Source of the DNA: Synechococcus sp. CBW1108
GTDB lineage: Bacteria > Cyanobacteriota > Cyanobacteriia > PCC-6307 > Cyanobiaceae
NCBI RefSeq assembly: GCF_015840335.1
Contig: NZ_CP060395.1
Coordinates: forward strand, 248,001 to 312,000
Direction: 5' to 3'
Length of the DNA: 64,000 nucleotides
A program made the position numbers and the translations under genes. Below are positions 29,701 to 39,275 of this stretch, in pieces. The notes under the pieces were generated by a model, which was not told where the DNA came from, made no database searches, and was given only the letters and a program-made list of their open reading frames with translations. Each line of letters begins with the position of its first letter. Positions within the stretch are counted from its first letter, which is position 1.

Positions 29701-31013
29701 GGCAAAACGCCTCGGGCCCTTAGATAGGCATTGCTGAATTGCTGCAGGGCGAGGCGACCCTGGCGCCAGTCGAGGCTGGCGCTCCAGGGACCCAAAAGGG
29801 GGTTTTCAGACTGGCCGAAACGGGCCTGGAGCTCGGGCTGGCGCCAGGGGCCCCTGGCCTCCACGCTGCCGCCCAGCAGCTGGTCGAGCAGCCAGGCGGG
29901 CCGGCCGGCCTGGAGCGGCAGATCGCGGGGGCTGAGGCGCCAGCGGCCGCGGAGGTCCAGTCGTTGATTGAGGTGGCCGCCCAATCGCACCCAGGAGGCG
30001 CCACGGCGCAGCTCCAGCTGAGTCAGGGCCAGACCACCGGGCTCCACCAGGCCAGTTGCCTCGACCGTGCCCTGGAGCCTGAGGACGCCCGGCCCAACCC
30101 AGCGCCAGTTGCTGCGAGCCAGATCCAACCGTTGCCCCTGGCAGCGCAGCGGCGCCGCAGCCAGCTCCAGCCGGGTGCCCCCCGGGCCGGGGCGCCACTG
30201 GATCTGACCTAACTGCAGCTGGCCCTGACAGGAGCGCTGGGCACCGCGCCAGCTCAGGCCAACCCGACCATCGAGGCGACCGAAGAGCTGGCCTGGAACA
30301 GGCAAGGGCCCCTGCAGGGCCGCCAGCGGAAAGGCCTGGCTGCGCAGGTTGGCCTGCCAGCGCCTCTCCTGCCAATTGCCCTCCAGCCGCAGGGCCATCT
30401 GGCCGCCGCCGCGGGCGGGCCGCAGCCGACCATCGATCTCCAGGCTGCGGCGATGGGGCCTCAGGCCAAGCCGGGCGGCGAGGCGAAAGCTCTGCCCCCC
30501 CTGCGCCAGCGTCACCAGGGCAGGATCGGCCAGGCGCAGGCGCAGATCCAGACGGGGAGGGGAGACACCCGGTGCCAGACGCCCAGGCACCCAGTACTGA
30601 CCCTGGCGATTGCGGCGCAGGTCGGCCCGCACCCCCGCCAGGGTCACGTGCAACACAGGCAGGCGCAGGCGCAGGCTGGCTAGGGGATCGAGGCTCACAG
30701 CCACGGATCGCACCGCCACGCTGGAGGCATCGGTGGGGCCTGCCCCAATCCGGCTGGGTCCTAGCCGCAGCCCGGCCCAAGCCAGCCCCTGGTAGGGGCC
30801 CAGCTCAAGGGGATGGCCCAGCACCCTGCCCAGGGATTGCTCCAGCCGGGGCTGCCAATGCTGGTAGAGCCGGCGCAGGGCCTGGTCACCCCCCCAGCAC
30901 AGCAAAGCCAGCCCGGCACCGCTGAGGGCCAAGACCGCCCCGATCCGGCCCAGCTTTGGTAAGGGGTGAGGCGACTGGGGGGGGCCGGAATCCTTATGGG
31001 GCAACACCGCCAT
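26757..31013 (-). CDS. tamB: TamB-like translocation/assembly module protein (DUF490)
   Basis: A very large envelope protein (1418 residues) of the TamB/DUF490 family, thought to form a periplasmic hydrophobic groove for lipid or protein transfer between membranes. A single N-terminal membrane anchor (GAVLALSGAGLALLCWG) is followed by repetitive beta-strand segments. The C-terminal domain carries the family pattern ending in LNYRASELLNLQGSVDSQGAWQSQLQLFFRF. The ATG at 31013 starts at MAVLPHKDSG; an upstream extension would run into the divergent ycf51 region. Plant and cyanobacterial homologues are linked to chloroplast/outer-envelope biogenesis; the exact cargo here is unknown. Confidence 0.9.
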   Translation of the reverse strand: MAVLPHKDSGPPQSPHPLPKLGRIGAVLALSGAGLALLCWGGDQALRRLYQHWQPRLEQSLGRVLGHPLELGPYQGLAWAGLRLGPSRIGAGPTDASSVAVRSVAVSLDPLASLRLRLPVLHVTLAGVRADLRRNRQGQYWVPGRLAPGVSPPRLDLRLRLADPALVTLAQGGQSFRLAARLGLRPHRRSLEIDGRLRPARGGGQMALRLEGNWQERRWQANLRSQAFPLAALQGPLPVPGQLFGRLDGRVGLSWRGAQRSCQGQLQLGQIQWRPGPGGTRLELAAAPLRCQGQRLDLARSNWRWVGPGVLRLQGTVEATGLVEPGGLALTQLELRRGASWVRLGGHLNQRLDLRGRWRLSPRDLPLQAGRPAWLLDQLLGGSVEARGPWRQPELQARFGQSENPLLGPWSASLDWRQGRLALQQFSNAYLRARGVLPLALRQGKGLVPGPLDLQLDLRRYPLSRLGLLVGSPLQGVLGASGRVRGPLSALTPDLDLQIDQPGAGPISLRETWQGQWFGDRAGGGRLAMEALAPAPNGELVARFDTRWVPRQVRLERDGGWLELVGRPRGYRWQASGLSLEGLQLALGPRGRRQPLQGQLSGQGQLELQPLAFSGDVSLDRPVFLGVWGKTAQATFHYRNRRYQAQAALSPLAGGQLELDWSGLWNGPFRSRLEGRQLSTIFLQQLGRAWPQWRGEGPPRVGSASDIGTLLIDIFGGTLDDHLQALNLARQRLAVDRAERERLRTPLEKLQRLAGSVDVDLDLEGPTLLAARADLDARAHLWSVGTDRDQALTQQPLQARFQGPLRQGTGSFSLANLPLELLALLTPMPAGLGGLASARGSYSLGGSRPELSLNLALKDARLQQTPLDLERGLIELQQGRLLVNLSLRAAGAASSVDLAGTVPLDPSQEGVELRLASRNDGLRFLTGLAQPALEWKEGSGDLQLLVRGSVAEPIANGFLRLRGGQLQFIGQRLQEVEAIVLFDFEQLLLQEFSARVGEKGSVRGSGSLGLLRPGKTADGQEASLAVELAAVPFAMPRIRAVAAGQLRIGGSLNAMDIGGELSIARGNINVQPGRLASEKAPGVSVASVPELIESSWNFQQPLVLLGPEVEGDASGLLRASVPNVRFVGFDNLRLSLGPDLTVGVPNLASFNSSGLLRIDGRLDPSLRLQGVVRLLRGRLNLFTSTFGLDPDSPNVAVFTPSMGLIPYLDISLRTRVPDSLPVASGIGPADNLSLQNYQAEGATNSLDQLNLVRVYLSVSGPADRLADNLVLRSSPPLSQDRLLALIGGNTLVGLAGGGGTAVLATALGQTLLSPLLGSFSDVFGQRLSFALYPTYVNQAVNSGAERRSGRVPPQLVLGAEIGLDIDERFNASVLAAPNRSDVPPQLNLNYRASELLNLQGSVDSQGAWQSQLQLFFRF

Positions 31014-31079
31014 TGCCCTGGGCTGCCCCTTGCTGTGTCTGGCGCAATATAGAAGCCATGACGCGAAGAACCAGCCCCA

Positions 31080-31547
31080 ATGGCCGCTGAACCGATCCTG
31101 CTGACAGCGGGCCAATGGCTGGGCGCCGCCAGCGGCCTGCTAGCCATCACCACCATGGTCGGCTACCTGGGCCGCTGGGGGGTTCGCTTCCGCCTGGTGG
31201 GCATCACCAGCTTCACAGCCCTGCTGGCAATCTCCTGCCTGGCCTTCTCGGTGAGCTACACCCAGCGGGTAAGCCTGGAGGGAGCTGTGACCGTGCCGGT
31301 TGTCTATGACAATGGCGGCGATCTGCTTGTGGCGGCCGCCCCGGCCGATCTCCCCGAGGGCGCCGCAGGGCCCAGCGTGCAGCAGCTGGCCGAGAACCTG
31401 CGAACCAGTGGCCGCAACAGCGCCGAAGGCCTGGTGCACGTGCGGCTGCGACGGGTGGAAGCGGTGGCGCCGGGGCTGAGCAAGCCAGTCGTGCTGGCGG
31501 AAGCCAGCCGCAGCCTGGCCACTGGCAGAGTGGAACTCCAGCCCTGA
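31080..31547 (+). CDS. ycf51: Ycf51 family membrane protein (DUF2518)
   Basis: A 155-residue protein of the Ycf51/DUF2518 family, conserved in cyanobacteria and some red-lineage plastids, with unknown function. Two N-terminal hydrophobic segments (LGAASGLLAITTMVGYLG, GITSFTALLAISCLAFSV) are followed by a soluble domain with SYTQRVSLEGAVTVPVVYDNGG. The start ATG at 31080 is divergent from tamB with 66 bases between. It is followed after two bases by the DUF4332-like gene. Confidence 0.78.
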   Translation: MAAEPILLTAGQWLGAASGLLAITTMVGYLGRWGVRFRLVGITSFTALLAISCLAFSVSYTQRVSLEGAVTVPVVYDNGGDLLVAAAPADLPEGAAGPSVQQLAENLRTSGRNSAEGLVHVRLRRVEAVAPGLSKPVVLAEASRSLATGRVELQP

Positions 31548-31549
31548 CC

Positions 31550-31933
31550 ATGTGGCAGCTGCCGGCCCACTTTGAGCGCGAGCAAGTTCAGTTAAAGGCA
31601 AGTGGCATTGAGGGTTGGGCCCAGATGGCAGTGCTCGAAGACGCAGACCTGCGCCGCATCGGCGCCAGGGGCGGAGCCAGTGAGGCCAGGCTGATCAAGC
31701 TGCGCGGCCAGGCCCGGCTGGTGGTGGAGGTGGATCTGCAACCCGCCGAAGCGGCCCTGCTGCTCTATGCCGGCATTGCCAGCCCCAAGGGCCTGGCAAT
31801 GGCCGATCCCCAGCAGCTACTGGTGCAGATGGGCAGGTTGCAGCGCAGCCTCACCGGCAGGGCAGCCCCAACCTTTGACCTCCCGACCCTGCGTAGCTGG
31901 ATCAAGCGGGCCCAGCGCCGCCCCACAAACTGA
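31550..31933 (+). CDS. DUF4332-like helix-hairpin-helix protein
   Basis: A 127-residue protein resembling DUF4332, a helix-hairpin-helix type domain. The region GIEGWAQMAVLEDADLRRIGARGGASEARLIKLRGQARLVVEVDL and LYAGIASPKGLAMADPQQLLVQMGRLQRSL have the paired hairpin pattern (AGI.S...LA..DP..L). Such domains often bind DNA or mediate protein contacts; neither is shown here. It starts two bases after ycf51. Confidence 0.68.
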   Translation: MWQLPAHFEREQVQLKASGIEGWAQMAVLEDADLRRIGARGGASEARLIKLRGQARLVVEVDLQPAEAALLLYAGIASPKGLAMADPQQLLVQMGRLQRSLTGRAAPTFDLPTLRSWIKRAQRRPTN

Positions 31934-31985
31934 TCCAGCCCCCTCGCAATCGCCCATCCCAGCAAACTGAAATGGGAGTAACCGA

Positions 31986-32291
31986 TTGTTGATCGTGAAA
32001 TCCCGCCCCCGAGCCGGGCAGCTCGCCTGGGTGGCGGCGGCGCTGGTCTTGGCGGCCAGCCCGTTTGCCCCTGGGGCCCAGGCCCAGTCCCAACTGCTGG
32101 AGTCCGTCAAGCAGAACCCCGACCGGGCCAAGGCCCTCTGCGCCCAGCTGCGCAACCTCAACGCCCAGGGGCTCTCAGCCACCTCCCAGCAGGCCGTCGC
32201 CCAAATTGCCCGACAGGAAAACCTCAGCCCCATGGACGCCGAAGTGCTCACCACTTATGTGATCGGGCTCTACTGCCCAGATGTGCGCTGA
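31986..32291 (+). CDS. Small secreted protein, uncharacterised
   Basis: A 101-residue protein with a signal peptide (LAWVAAALVLAASPFAPGAQAQS, cleavage probably after AQA). The mature part is helical and Gln/Asn-rich, with one Cys in KALCAQLRNLN and a second near the C-terminus (GLYCPDVR). I choose TTG at 31986 because GGGAG lies seven bases upstream; no ATG is available nearby. It directly abuts the hydrolase gene downstream. No known family recognised. Confidence 0.7.
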   Translation: MLIVKSRPRAGQLAWVAAALVLAASPFAPGAQAQSQLLESVKQNPDRAKALCAQLRNLNAQGLSATSQQAVAQIARQENLSPMDAEVLTTYVIGLYCPDVR

Positions 32292-33947
32292 GTGAAGGCC
32301 CCGCCCCCTGGCCCCTACGGGGTGCGCTGGCAAGACCAAGTGCGCTGGCAAGACCAAGGGATGACCTGTCGCGATGGCACCAGCCTGGCCAGTCGCATCT
32401 GGAGCCCGCAGGCACCAGGCCCCTGGCCCGTGCTGCTGATGCGCCAGCCCTACTGGCGGGCAATCGCCTCCACCATCACCTACGCCCACCCCAGCTGGTA
32501 TGCCTCCCACGGCTTCCAGGTGGTGGTGCAGGACGTGCGGGGCAAGGGGGACTCCGGCGGCGAGTTCGGGGGATTTGCCCAGGAAGCCGCCGATGGGGCG
32601 GACAGCATCCGCTGGGCCCGCCAGCTTGAGGGCAGCAACGGCCAGGTGGGCTGCTACGGCTTTTCCTACCAGGGCCTGACCCAGCTGCTCAGCGACGACC
32701 CCACGGCAATCCCCGATTGCCTGGCGCCGGCCATGACCGGCCTGAACGAGTGCTGCGACTGGGCCGTGACAGGGGGCGCCCACTGGTGGGCCCTGGGCCT
32801 GGGCTGGGGGCTGCAACTGGCGGCCCAGCGCTGCCAGAGGCGGGGCGATGGCAGCGGTTGGCGCGCGATCAGGCGCAGCCTGGAAACGGGCAGCTTTCTG
32901 GAAGAGGGGCTGGAACTGCTGGAGCGCCATGATCCCGAGGGCATGGCCAGGCGCTGGCTGCTGGAGCCTGCAAACGGCAACTGGCCCTGCCATCGGCCGC
33001 CCCCAACCCTGCTGCGCCAACCGATGCTGCTGATCGGAGGCTGGTGGGACCCCCACCTGGGCGGGATCCTGGACCTCTGGGCCCAATCCCGCCTCGCCGG
33101 CGGCCTGCCCACCCTGCGGATCGGCGCCTGGAGCCATACCAATTGGCAGGGGGGCATCGATCGCCTGCAACTGGCCTTCTTCCAACACCATCTGCAGCGC
33201 CAGCCCCTCCCCCCTGAGCTGGGCGCCCCAGCCCTGCTGGAAGATGCCAGAAGCCACCGCTGGCAAGCGCCGGCAGCACCATCAATCCAGCCGGTCTGGG
33301 GCTTGGCGAGCGGCGGACTCGCTGCCATCGATTCCCAGGAGGGCCAGCTGGTTTCACCACAGGCCAGCTGGGGCGAGGTGACCCTGGTGCACGATCCCTG
33401 GCGACCAGTTCCGGGCAGGGGGGGGCACCTGGGGCTCGACCCGGGACCCTGCCAGCGGGGCGACATCGACCAACGTGGGGATGTGGCCTGCTTCACCAGC
33501 GCGCCCCTGCCCCGGCCGCTGCGGCTTGAGGGCCGGCCGCGGCTGAGCATTGCCGTGGAGGCCGATCAGCCGAGCTTCGACCTCTGCGCAGCCCTTTCGG
33601 TGCTGGACAGCACCGACGCCAGCGTCCTCCAGCTCAGCACCGGCATGGCCCGCTGCCACCGGCAGCCCGGCCGAAGCTCGGTGTTGCAGTTACAACTGCA
33701 GCCCCTGCTGGCAACCCTGGCCGCCGGCCAGCGGCTGCGGCTCTCCCTGGCGGGGGCGGCCTGGCCCCAGATCGCCGTCAACCCTGGCCATGGCGACGAT
33801 CCCCCTGGGCCCAGCGGCCCCGGCCACCGGGTGATCAGCCTCAGGCTGGATCTCCAGCAGTCGAGCCTGCAACTGATGCCGCTGCTGGATCTAGATCCTG
33901 GTGCTGATGGAGACCTTGGGCCAATTGGAGAGCCTGGGGCAAACTGA
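32292..33947 (+). CDS. CocE/NonD family alpha/beta hydrolase
   Basis: A 551-residue hydrolase of the CocE/NonD (X-Pro dipeptidyl-peptidase S15-like) family acting on esters or peptides. The nucleophile elbow is GCYGFSYQGLTQ with the catalytic Ser. The acid/base region includes GGWWDPHLGGILDLW and IGAWSHTNW with a His. The jelly-roll C-terminal domain runs from about residue 330. GTG at 32292 abuts the preceding stop and is the longest reasonable start; in-frame ATG at 32361 is possible. Two perfect 18-bp repeats lie between these starts and encode VRWQDQ twice. Substrate unknown. Confidence 0.85.
   Translation: MKAPPPGPYGVRWQDQVRWQDQGMTCRDGTSLASRIWSPQAPGPWPVLLMRQPYWRAIASTITYAHPSWYASHGFQVVVQDVRGKGDSGGEFGGFAQEAADGADSIRWARQLEGSNGQVGCYGFSYQGLTQLLSDDPTAIPDCLAPAMTGLNECCDWAVTGGAHWWALGLGWGLQLAAQRCQRRGDGSGWRAIRRSLETGSFLEEGLELLERHDPEGMARRWLLEPANGNWPCHRPPPTLLRQPMLLIGGWWDPHLGGILDLWAQSRLAGGLPTLRIGAWSHTNWQGGIDRLQLAFFQHHLQRQPLPPELGAPALLEDARSHRWQAPAAPSIQPVWGLASGGLAAIDSQEGQLVSPQASWGEVTLVHDPWRPVPGRGGHLGLDPGPCQRGDIDQRGDVACFTSAPLPRPLRLEGRPRLSIAVEADQPSFDLCAALSVLDSTDASVLQLSTGMARCHRQPGRSSVLQLQLQPLLATLAAGQRLRLSLAGAAWPQIAVNPGHGDDPPGPSGPGHRVISLRLDLQQSSLQLMPLLDLDPGADGDLGPIGEPGAN
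32322..32357 (+). repeat. Two perfect 18-bp tandem repeats at hydrolase N-terminus
   Basis: GTGCGCTGGCAAGACCAA occurs twice without a gap (32322-32339 and 32340-32357). The length is a multiple of three, so the reading frame is preserved and encodes VRWQDQ VRWQDQ. It looks like a recent slippage or duplication event. Confidence 0.9.
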
Positions 33948-33959
33948 GCCTCTCCCACT

Positions 33960-34754
33960 GTGTATCCGATGCTGATGCGCCACCTGCGCTCCCCTCGCCA
34001 CCCAGCCAGCCTCGCTCTTCTAGCCCTGGCCACCGCCATCTGCATGGGAGCTGGGCCAGAGCTTCCGGCCACCGGGCTGGCGGCCCAGGAGCAGGCCGCT
34101 GAAAGCAAGCTGCCGGGCCTCAGTGTGGAGGAGGCCCGGGCGGCTGCGAACCGGATCCTGAAGGCGGTGCAGAGCAGGGATGCCAACCTGCGCTACAGCC
34201 AGTTTTCCCCTGAACTGAAGGCGGCCAGCAGCCCATCGATGGTGGCTGCCACCATTCGCACCCAACCCAAACTGCTGAGCTGGAACCTGCTCAGCATCCA
34301 GCGCGGCCTGCGCACCACCACCGTGGAGGCCAGCCTCACCACGAGCGCCGGCAAGCAGGATGTGTTCCTGGTGCTGAATGGCGCCGGTCAGATCAGCGGA
34401 TATCACATCGACTTAACCGATCAGGCCCCAAGCCTGGTGGCCAGGAAGTTTGTGGCGGCCCTCAGCTCTGGCCACTTCATCTCCGCCCGCGGCTTTTTGA
34501 GTCTGGAGTTGCAAAAGGAAATCAGCGTCGCCAGCCTCCAATCCCGGTGGCAGCAGCTGCAACGCCAGACCGGCGACTTCGTGCGCATCAAGCGGGCTGT
34601 CGAGAAAGGCAGCTCCAGTGACCAACACCTGGTTCTGGTCTTTACCGAATTCAACCGACTGACCGACAGCCTGTTTGTGATTCTCGACAACAACAATCAG
34701 ATTATTGGCGTCGACTTCCCCAGCGACCCGATCACCCCCCAGCCGGTTCGCTGA
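33960..34754 (+). CDS. Secreted protein with DUF3887-like domain
   Basis: A 264-residue exported protein. The N-terminus has a basic region, then LALLALATAICMGAG, a likely signal peptide. Mature sequence has two similar alpha+beta halves: one around residues 60-150, the other 155-260, each with an amphipathic helix followed by strands such as DVFLVLNGAGQISGYHI and HLVLVFTEFNRLTDSLFVILDNNNQIIGV. The pattern resembles DUF3887, which has no defined activity. Start is GTG at 33960 or ATG at 33969/33975; I could not decide from a ribosome site. Confidence 0.68.
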   Translation: MYPMLMRHLRSPRHPASLALLALATAICMGAGPELPATGLAAQEQAAESKLPGLSVEEARAAANRILKAVQSRDANLRYSQFSPELKAASSPSMVAATIRTQPKLLSWNLLSIQRGLRTTTVEASLTTSAGKQDVFLVLNGAGQISGYHIDLTDQAPSLVARKFVAALSSGHFISARGFLSLELQKEISVASLQSRWQQLQRQTGDFVRIKRAVEKGSSSDQHLVLVFTEFNRLTDSLFVILDNNNQIIGVDFPSDPITPQPVR

Positions 34755-34796
34755 GCCCCCGGCAGCTTAAGCTCCCGAATCGCTCGCTGCTTGTTC

Positions 34797-37079
34797 ATGT
34801 CCGTGCTCAGCCTTGATTGGATGGTGCAGGACGCCGAGCGGTTGGCCGAATGCCGCCACGACTATCCCTTCGCCGTGCTGGGCCCCCAGCCCCTGGAGAG
34901 CGCAGGCTGGGTGGTGAGGATCTGGATGCCTGAGGCCGAAACCGTCGAGCTGCTGGTCGACGGACAGGCCCTGGCGATGCAGACCCCCAACCATCCCTGG
35001 ATCCATGAGGTCGAACTGGGCAGCGATCCGGGCATGGGCTACCAGGTGCGGGTGGTGCGGGGCGGGATTGAACATGTCCAGCACGATCCCTGGTCTTTCC
35101 GTGGTGAGTGGATGGGTGAACTTGATCGGCTGCTATTCGCCGAGGGGAATCACCATCACATCTGGCGTAAAATGGGCGCCCACGCGGTGGAGCAGAACGG
35201 CGTCAGCGGCGTGCAGTTCTGCCTGTGGGCACCCAATGCCCGCAGCGTGGCTGTACTCGGCAACTTCAACAGCTGGGATGGGCGGCACCATCCGATGCAG
35301 AGTCGGATGGGCGGCTGCTGGGAGCTGTTCATCCCCGGGCTCAAGCCTGGTGAGATCTACAAATACGAGGTACGCGCCCAGAACGGCCACTGCTATCAGA
35401 AGGCAGACCCCTACGGCTTCCGCCATGAGGTGCGCCCCAACAACGGCTCGATCGTGGAAACCCTCGCCGGCTACAGCTGGGGCGATGCCGGCTGGATGGA
35501 AGAGCGCGACAGCCGCAATCCGCTCGATCAACCCGTGGCGGTGTACGAGATGCACCTGGGCAGCTGGATGCACGCCGCCGCCGACCAGCCCTACATCGAA
35601 CCCGATGGCACCCCCCGCCCGCCGGTGCCCGCGGCCGATCTCAAGCCGGGCGCCCGCCTGCTCACCTATCCGGAGCTCGCCGATCGGTTGATCCCCTACG
35701 TCAAGGCCCGCGGCTTCACCCACATCGAGCTGATGCCGATCTCTGAGCATCCCTTCGATGGCTCCTGGGGCTACCAGGTGACTGGCTGGTATGCCCCCAC
35801 CAGCCGCTTCGGCAGCCCGGATGAATTCCGCGCCTTCGTAGACCGTTGCCACAGCGAAGGCATCGGCGTGATCCTCGACTGGGTGCCGGGCCACTTCCCC
35901 AAGGACGCCCACGGCCTGGCCTTCTTTGATGGGGCCCACCTCTACGAGCACGCCGACCCGCGGATCGGCGAGCATAAGGAATGGGGCACCCTGATCTTCA
36001 ACTACAGCCGCAATGAAGTTCGTAACTTCCTGGTGGCCAACCTGGTGTATTGGTTCGAGCAATTCCACATCGATGGCATCCGCGTCGATGCGGTGGCCTC
36101 GATGCTCTATCGCGACTACCTGCGCCCCGATGGTGAGTGGCTGCCCAACGAACACGGTGGCCGTGAAAACACCGAAGCGGTGCGTTTCCTCCAGCAGGCC
36201 AACCACGTGCTGTTTGAGCACTTCCCGGGCGCCCTTTCGATCGCTGAGGAATCCACCACCTGGCCCATGGTGACCCAGCCCACCAACATCGGCGGTCTGG
36301 GCTTCAACCTCAAATGGAACATGGGCTGGATGCACGACATGCTCGATTATTTCGAGCTGGATCCCTGGTTCCGCCAGTTCCACCAGAACAATGTGACATT
36401 CTCGATCTGGTATGCCTTCACCGAGAACTTCATGTTGGCGCTCAGCCACGACGAAGTGGTGCACGGCAAGAGCAATCTGCTCCACAAAATGCCGGGCGAC
36501 GACTGGCAGAAATTCGCCAACGTGCGGGCCCTGCTGGCCTACATGTGGACCCACCCCGGCAAGAAGACCATCTTCATGGGGATGGAATTTGGCCAGCGCG
36601 CCGAATGGAATGTCTGGGGTGATTTACAGTGGGAGCTGCTCGAATACGACGCCCATCAGGGCCTGCAGCGCCTGGTGGACGACCTGAACGTCTTCTACAA
36701 GTCTGAGCGAGCCCTCTGGGGCGATGACTTCAGCGAATTCGGCTTCCAGTGGATCGATTGCAACGACAACCGCCACTCGATCATCAGCTTTATGCGCCGC
36801 GAAAGCGCCACCGGCTCCTGGCTGGTGGTGGTGGCCAACTTCACCCCCCAGAGCCATTCCCATTACCGGGTAGGCGTGCCGTTGGAAGGCTTCTACACAG
36901 AGGCGTTCAACACCGACGCCGAGCGCTATGGCGGCAGCAACCTGGGCAACCTGGGCGGCAAGTTCACCGACGAGTGGGGCATCCACGGCTACGAGCACTC
37001 GTTGGATCTCTGCCTGCCGCCCCTGAGCGTGTTGGTATTCCGCCGCGACGAAAAACGCAGCGTCATCTCGCTCGGGTAG
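34797..37079 (+). CDS. glgB: 1,4-alpha-glucan branching enzyme GlgB
   Basis: GH13 enzyme that cuts alpha-1,4 chains and reattaches them by alpha-1,6 bonds to branch glycogen. An N-terminal CBM48 domain ([20 protein letters not shown]) precedes the (beta/alpha)8 barrel. Catalytic Asp is in [17 protein letters not shown], Glu in ALSIAEES, and the transition-state Asp in [13 protein letters not shown]. The C-terminal beta domain ends in [10 protein letters not shown]. At 760 residues it has a duplicated N-terminal CBM48-like region, typical of cyanobacteria. ATG at 34797 was chosen over TTG at 34791. glgA is separate at the left edge. Confidence 0.97.
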   Translation: MSVLSLDWMVQDAERLAECRHDYPFAVLGPQPLESAGWVVRIWMPEAETVELLVDGQALAMQTPNHPWIHEVELGSDPGMGYQVRVVRGGIEHVQHDPWSFRGEWMGELDRLLFAEGNHHHIWRKMGAHAVEQNGVSGVQFCLWAPNARSVAVLGNFNSWDGRHHPMQSRMGGCWELFIPGLKPGEIYKYEVRAQNGHCYQKADPYGFRHEVRPNNGSIVETLAGYSWGDAGWMEERDSRNPLDQPVAVYEMHLGSWMHAAADQPYIEPDGTPRPPVPAADLKPGARLLTYPELADRLIPYVKARGFTHIELMPISEHPFDGSWGYQVTGWYAPTSRFGSPDEFRAFVDRCHSEGIGVILDWVPGHFPKDAHGLAFFDGAHLYEHADPRIGEHKEWGTLIFNYSRNEVRNFLVANLVYWFEQFHIDGIRVDAVASMLYRDYLRPDGEWLPNEHGGRENTEAVRFLQQANHVLFEHFPGALSIAEESTTWPMVTQPTNIGGLGFNLKWNMGWMHDMLDYFELDPWFRQFHQNNVTFSIWYAFTENFMLALSHDEVVHGKSNLLHKMPGDDWQKFANVRALLAYMWTHPGKKTIFMGMEFGQRAEWNVWGDLQWELLEYDAHQGLQRLVDDLNVFYKSERALWGDDFSEFGFQWIDCNDNRHSIISFMRRESATGSWLVVVANFTPQSHSHYRVGVPLEGFYTEAFNTDAERYGGSNLGNLGGKFTDEWGIHGYEHSLDLCLPPLSVLVFRRDEKRSVISLG

Positions 37080-37105
37080 GTTCGCGCTCCGTGCCGCTTT
37101 CAGCC

Positions 37106-38164
37106 ATGACCGAAACCGCCCCCCTGCTGCTGCGCGCCGCCCGAGGTGAGCAGGTCGAGCGGCCGCCGGTGTGGATGATGCGCCAGGCCGGCCGTTACAT
37201 GAAGGTCTACCGCGACCTGCGCGACCGCCACCCCGGCTTCCGCGAACGCTCGGAGAACCCCGATCTCTCCTTTGAGATCTCGATGCAGCCCTTCCACGCC
37301 TTCCAACCCGACGGCGTGATCCTCTTCTCCGACATCCTGACGCCGCTGCCGGGCATGGGGATCAACTTCGACATCGTCGAGAGCCAGGGCCCCCTGATCC
37401 AGGAGCCCATCCGCAGCCTGGCCCAGGTGGAGGCCCTGCGGCCGTTGCAGCCGGCCGAGACCATGTCTTTTGTCGGCGATGTGCTTACTCGCCTGCGCCA
37501 GGCGGTGGGCAACGAGGCCGCCGTGCTGGGTTTTGTGGGCGCCCCATGGACCCTGGCCGCCTACGTGGTGGAGGGCAAGAGCAGCAAGAATTATGCGGTG
37601 ATCAAGGCCATGGCCTTCCGCGAGCCTGTGCTGCTGCACAAGCTGCTCGATCACTTCGCCGAATCGATCGCCGCCTACCTGCGCTTCCAGATCGATTCAG
37701 GCGCCCAGGTGGTGCAGATGTTCGATTCCTGGGCCGGCCAGCTCAGCCCAATGGATTACGACACCTTCGCGGCGCCCTACCAGAAGAAGGTGGTGGATCT
37801 GGTCAAGCAGACCCATCCAGATACCCCCTTTATCCTCTACATCTCCGGCAGCGCCGGCGTGCTTGAGCGCATGGCCCGCACAGGCGTAGACATTATTTCG
37901 CTGGACTGGACCGTGGACATGGCTGAGGGCCTGGCCCGCCTCCCCGAGCACCTGGGCGTGCAGGGCAACGTGGACCCCGGCTTGCTGTTTGGCACCCCAG
38001 AGGCCATCCGCGATCGCATCGACGACACCGTGCGCAAGGCCCGCGGCCGCAGGCACATCCTCAACCTCGGCCACGGCATCCTGCCGGGTACCCCGGAAGA
38101 GAATGGCCGCGCCTTTTTTGAGGCAGGTAAATCGGTGATGGAGCGCCTCGGAGCCCTGGCTTGA
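37106..38164 (+). CDS. hemE: Uroporphyrinogen decarboxylase HemE
   Basis: Removes four acetate carboxyls from uroporphyrinogen III to make coproporphyrinogen III in heme and chlorophyll synthesis. The N-terminal motif [21 protein letters not shown] and [17 protein letters not shown] are diagnostic; the conserved Asp lies in [12 protein letters not shown]. Length 352 residues. The ATG at 37106 was chosen; an upstream GTG at 37091 is also in frame. Its stop overlaps the next gene's TTG start. Confidence 0.97.
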   Translation: MTETAPLLLRAARGEQVERPPVWMMRQAGRYMKVYRDLRDRHPGFRERSENPDLSFEISMQPFHAFQPDGVILFSDILTPLPGMGINFDIVESQGPLIQEPIRSLAQVEALRPLQPAETMSFVGDVLTRLRQAVGNEAAVLGFVGAPWTLAAYVVEGKSSKNYAVIKAMAFREPVLLHKLLDHFAESIAAYLRFQIDSGAQVVQMFDSWAGQLSPMDYDTFAAPYQKKVVDLVKQTHPDTPFILYISGSAGVLERMARTGVDIISLDWTVDMAEGLARLPEHLGVQGNVDPGLLFGTPEAIRDRIDDTVRKARGRRHILNLGHGILPGTPEENGRAFFEAGKSVMERLGALA

Positions 38165-39171
38165 AGGCCGCCCCAGCCCGGATCCTGATCACCGGGGCAT
38201 CGGGCTGCGTCGGCCAGCACATCGCCGCCCAGCTCTACCGCGACACCGACGCCGAGCTGCTGCTGCTGCTGCGCGATCCGGCCAAGCTCACCGCCGTTCC
38301 GGCCAACGATCCCCGGATCACCCTGCTGGTGGCAGACCTGCGGGAGCTCACCCCCCACGCCGGGGCGATCGCCACCGCCACCCGGGTGATTCACACGGCC
38401 ACGGCCTGGGGCGACCCGGAGCGGGCCATGGCGGTGAATGTGGTGGCCGTGAAGCAGCTGCTGGCCTTCACCAGCCCGGAGTGGCTTGAGCAGGTGATCT
38501 ATTTCTCAACCGCTTCCCTACTCAACCGGCAGCTGGGGCTACTGCCCGAGGCCCTCAGCGAGGGCACCGAATACATCCAAACCAAGGCCCTTTGCCTGCA
38601 GCAGCTGGAGCAGCACCCCCTGGCCGAGCGGATCGTGGCGGTCTTTCCCACCCTGGTGTTCGGCGGTGCGGTGGATGGCAAGGGGCCCTTCCCCACCAGC
38701 TATCTCACGGCGGGGCTGAGCGAGGCCTGTCGCTGGCTGTGGCTGGCGAAATGGCTGCGGGCCGATGCCAGCTTCCACTTCATCCACGCCGCCGACATCG
38801 CTCAGGTGTGCTGTCATCTGGCCACCAGGCCCCACCAGAGCAACCCGGAGCCGGGTCAGGGTGCGTTGCGGCGCCTGGTGCTGGGCCAGCCCGCCATCAG
38901 CGTCGATGCCACGGTCAGCCAGCTGTGCCGCTGGCGCCGCAGCTGGCGGCCGCCCCTGGGCCTCAATCTCCAGGGGGCTCTGATCGAGGCCCTGATCAAG
39001 CTGCTGCGCATCGAGGTCAACGCCTGGGATCGCTTCTCGATTCGCCAGCGCCATTTCGTCCACGAACCGGTGAGTCCGCCGGAGCGCTTCGGCCTGGTGA
39101 GCCATGCCGCCAGCCTGGCGGCGGTATTTGAGCAGGCCCGGCTTCCCCACCGGGGGCGGCCAGGCTCCTGA
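38161..39171 (+). CDS. Extended SDR / NAD-dependent epimerase-dehydratase
   Basis: A 336-residue extended short-chain dehydrogenase. The nucleotide loop is [15 protein letters not shown] (GxxGxxG type), and ADLRELTP marks the following strand. The active-site Tyr-Lys pair is [10 protein letters not shown], with Ser in IYFSTASLL. The substrate domain at the C-terminus is not diagnostic. TTG at 38161 overlaps the hemE stop and gives a full-length N-terminus, so coupling to hemE is likely. The substrate is unknown. Confidence 0.85.
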   Translation: MKAAPARILITGASGCVGQHIAAQLYRDTDAELLLLLRDPAKLTAVPANDPRITLLVADLRELTPHAGAIATATRVIHTATAWGDPERAMAVNVVAVKQLLAFTSPEWLEQVIYFSTASLLNRQLGLLPEALSEGTEYIQTKALCLQQLEQHPLAERIVAVFPTLVFGGAVDGKGPFPTSYLTAGLSEACRWLWLAKWLRADASFHFIHAADIAQVCCHLATRPHQSNPEPGQGALRRLVLGQPAISVDATVSQLCRWRRSWRPPLGLNLQGALIEALIKLLRIEVNAWDRFSIRQRHFVHEPVSPPERFGLVSHAASLAAVFEQARLPHRGRPGS

Positions 39172-39275
39172 GCCGGCCCTGGGTGGCAAATGTTGCGAAC
39201 CTGATTGCCTGGGGTCACAACAGGCCCCATCACCACTTAATTTTGACAAGTAGCCCATGCTTTAAGCGCCCTCCC

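Noticed and set aside
31014-31115. Longer start for the TamB-like gene (to 31115)
   Set aside because: It would overlap the divergent ycf51 gene; the ATG at 31013 starts directly before the membrane anchor.
35133-36554. 473-residue minus-strand frame opposite glgB
   Set aside because: Antisense to the branching enzyme; no recognisable domain.
39243-39270. TTGACA-like -35 element upstream of petJ
   Set aside because: TTGACA is present at 39243-39248, but no credible -10 hexamer lies 16-18 bases downstream, so I did not call a promoter.
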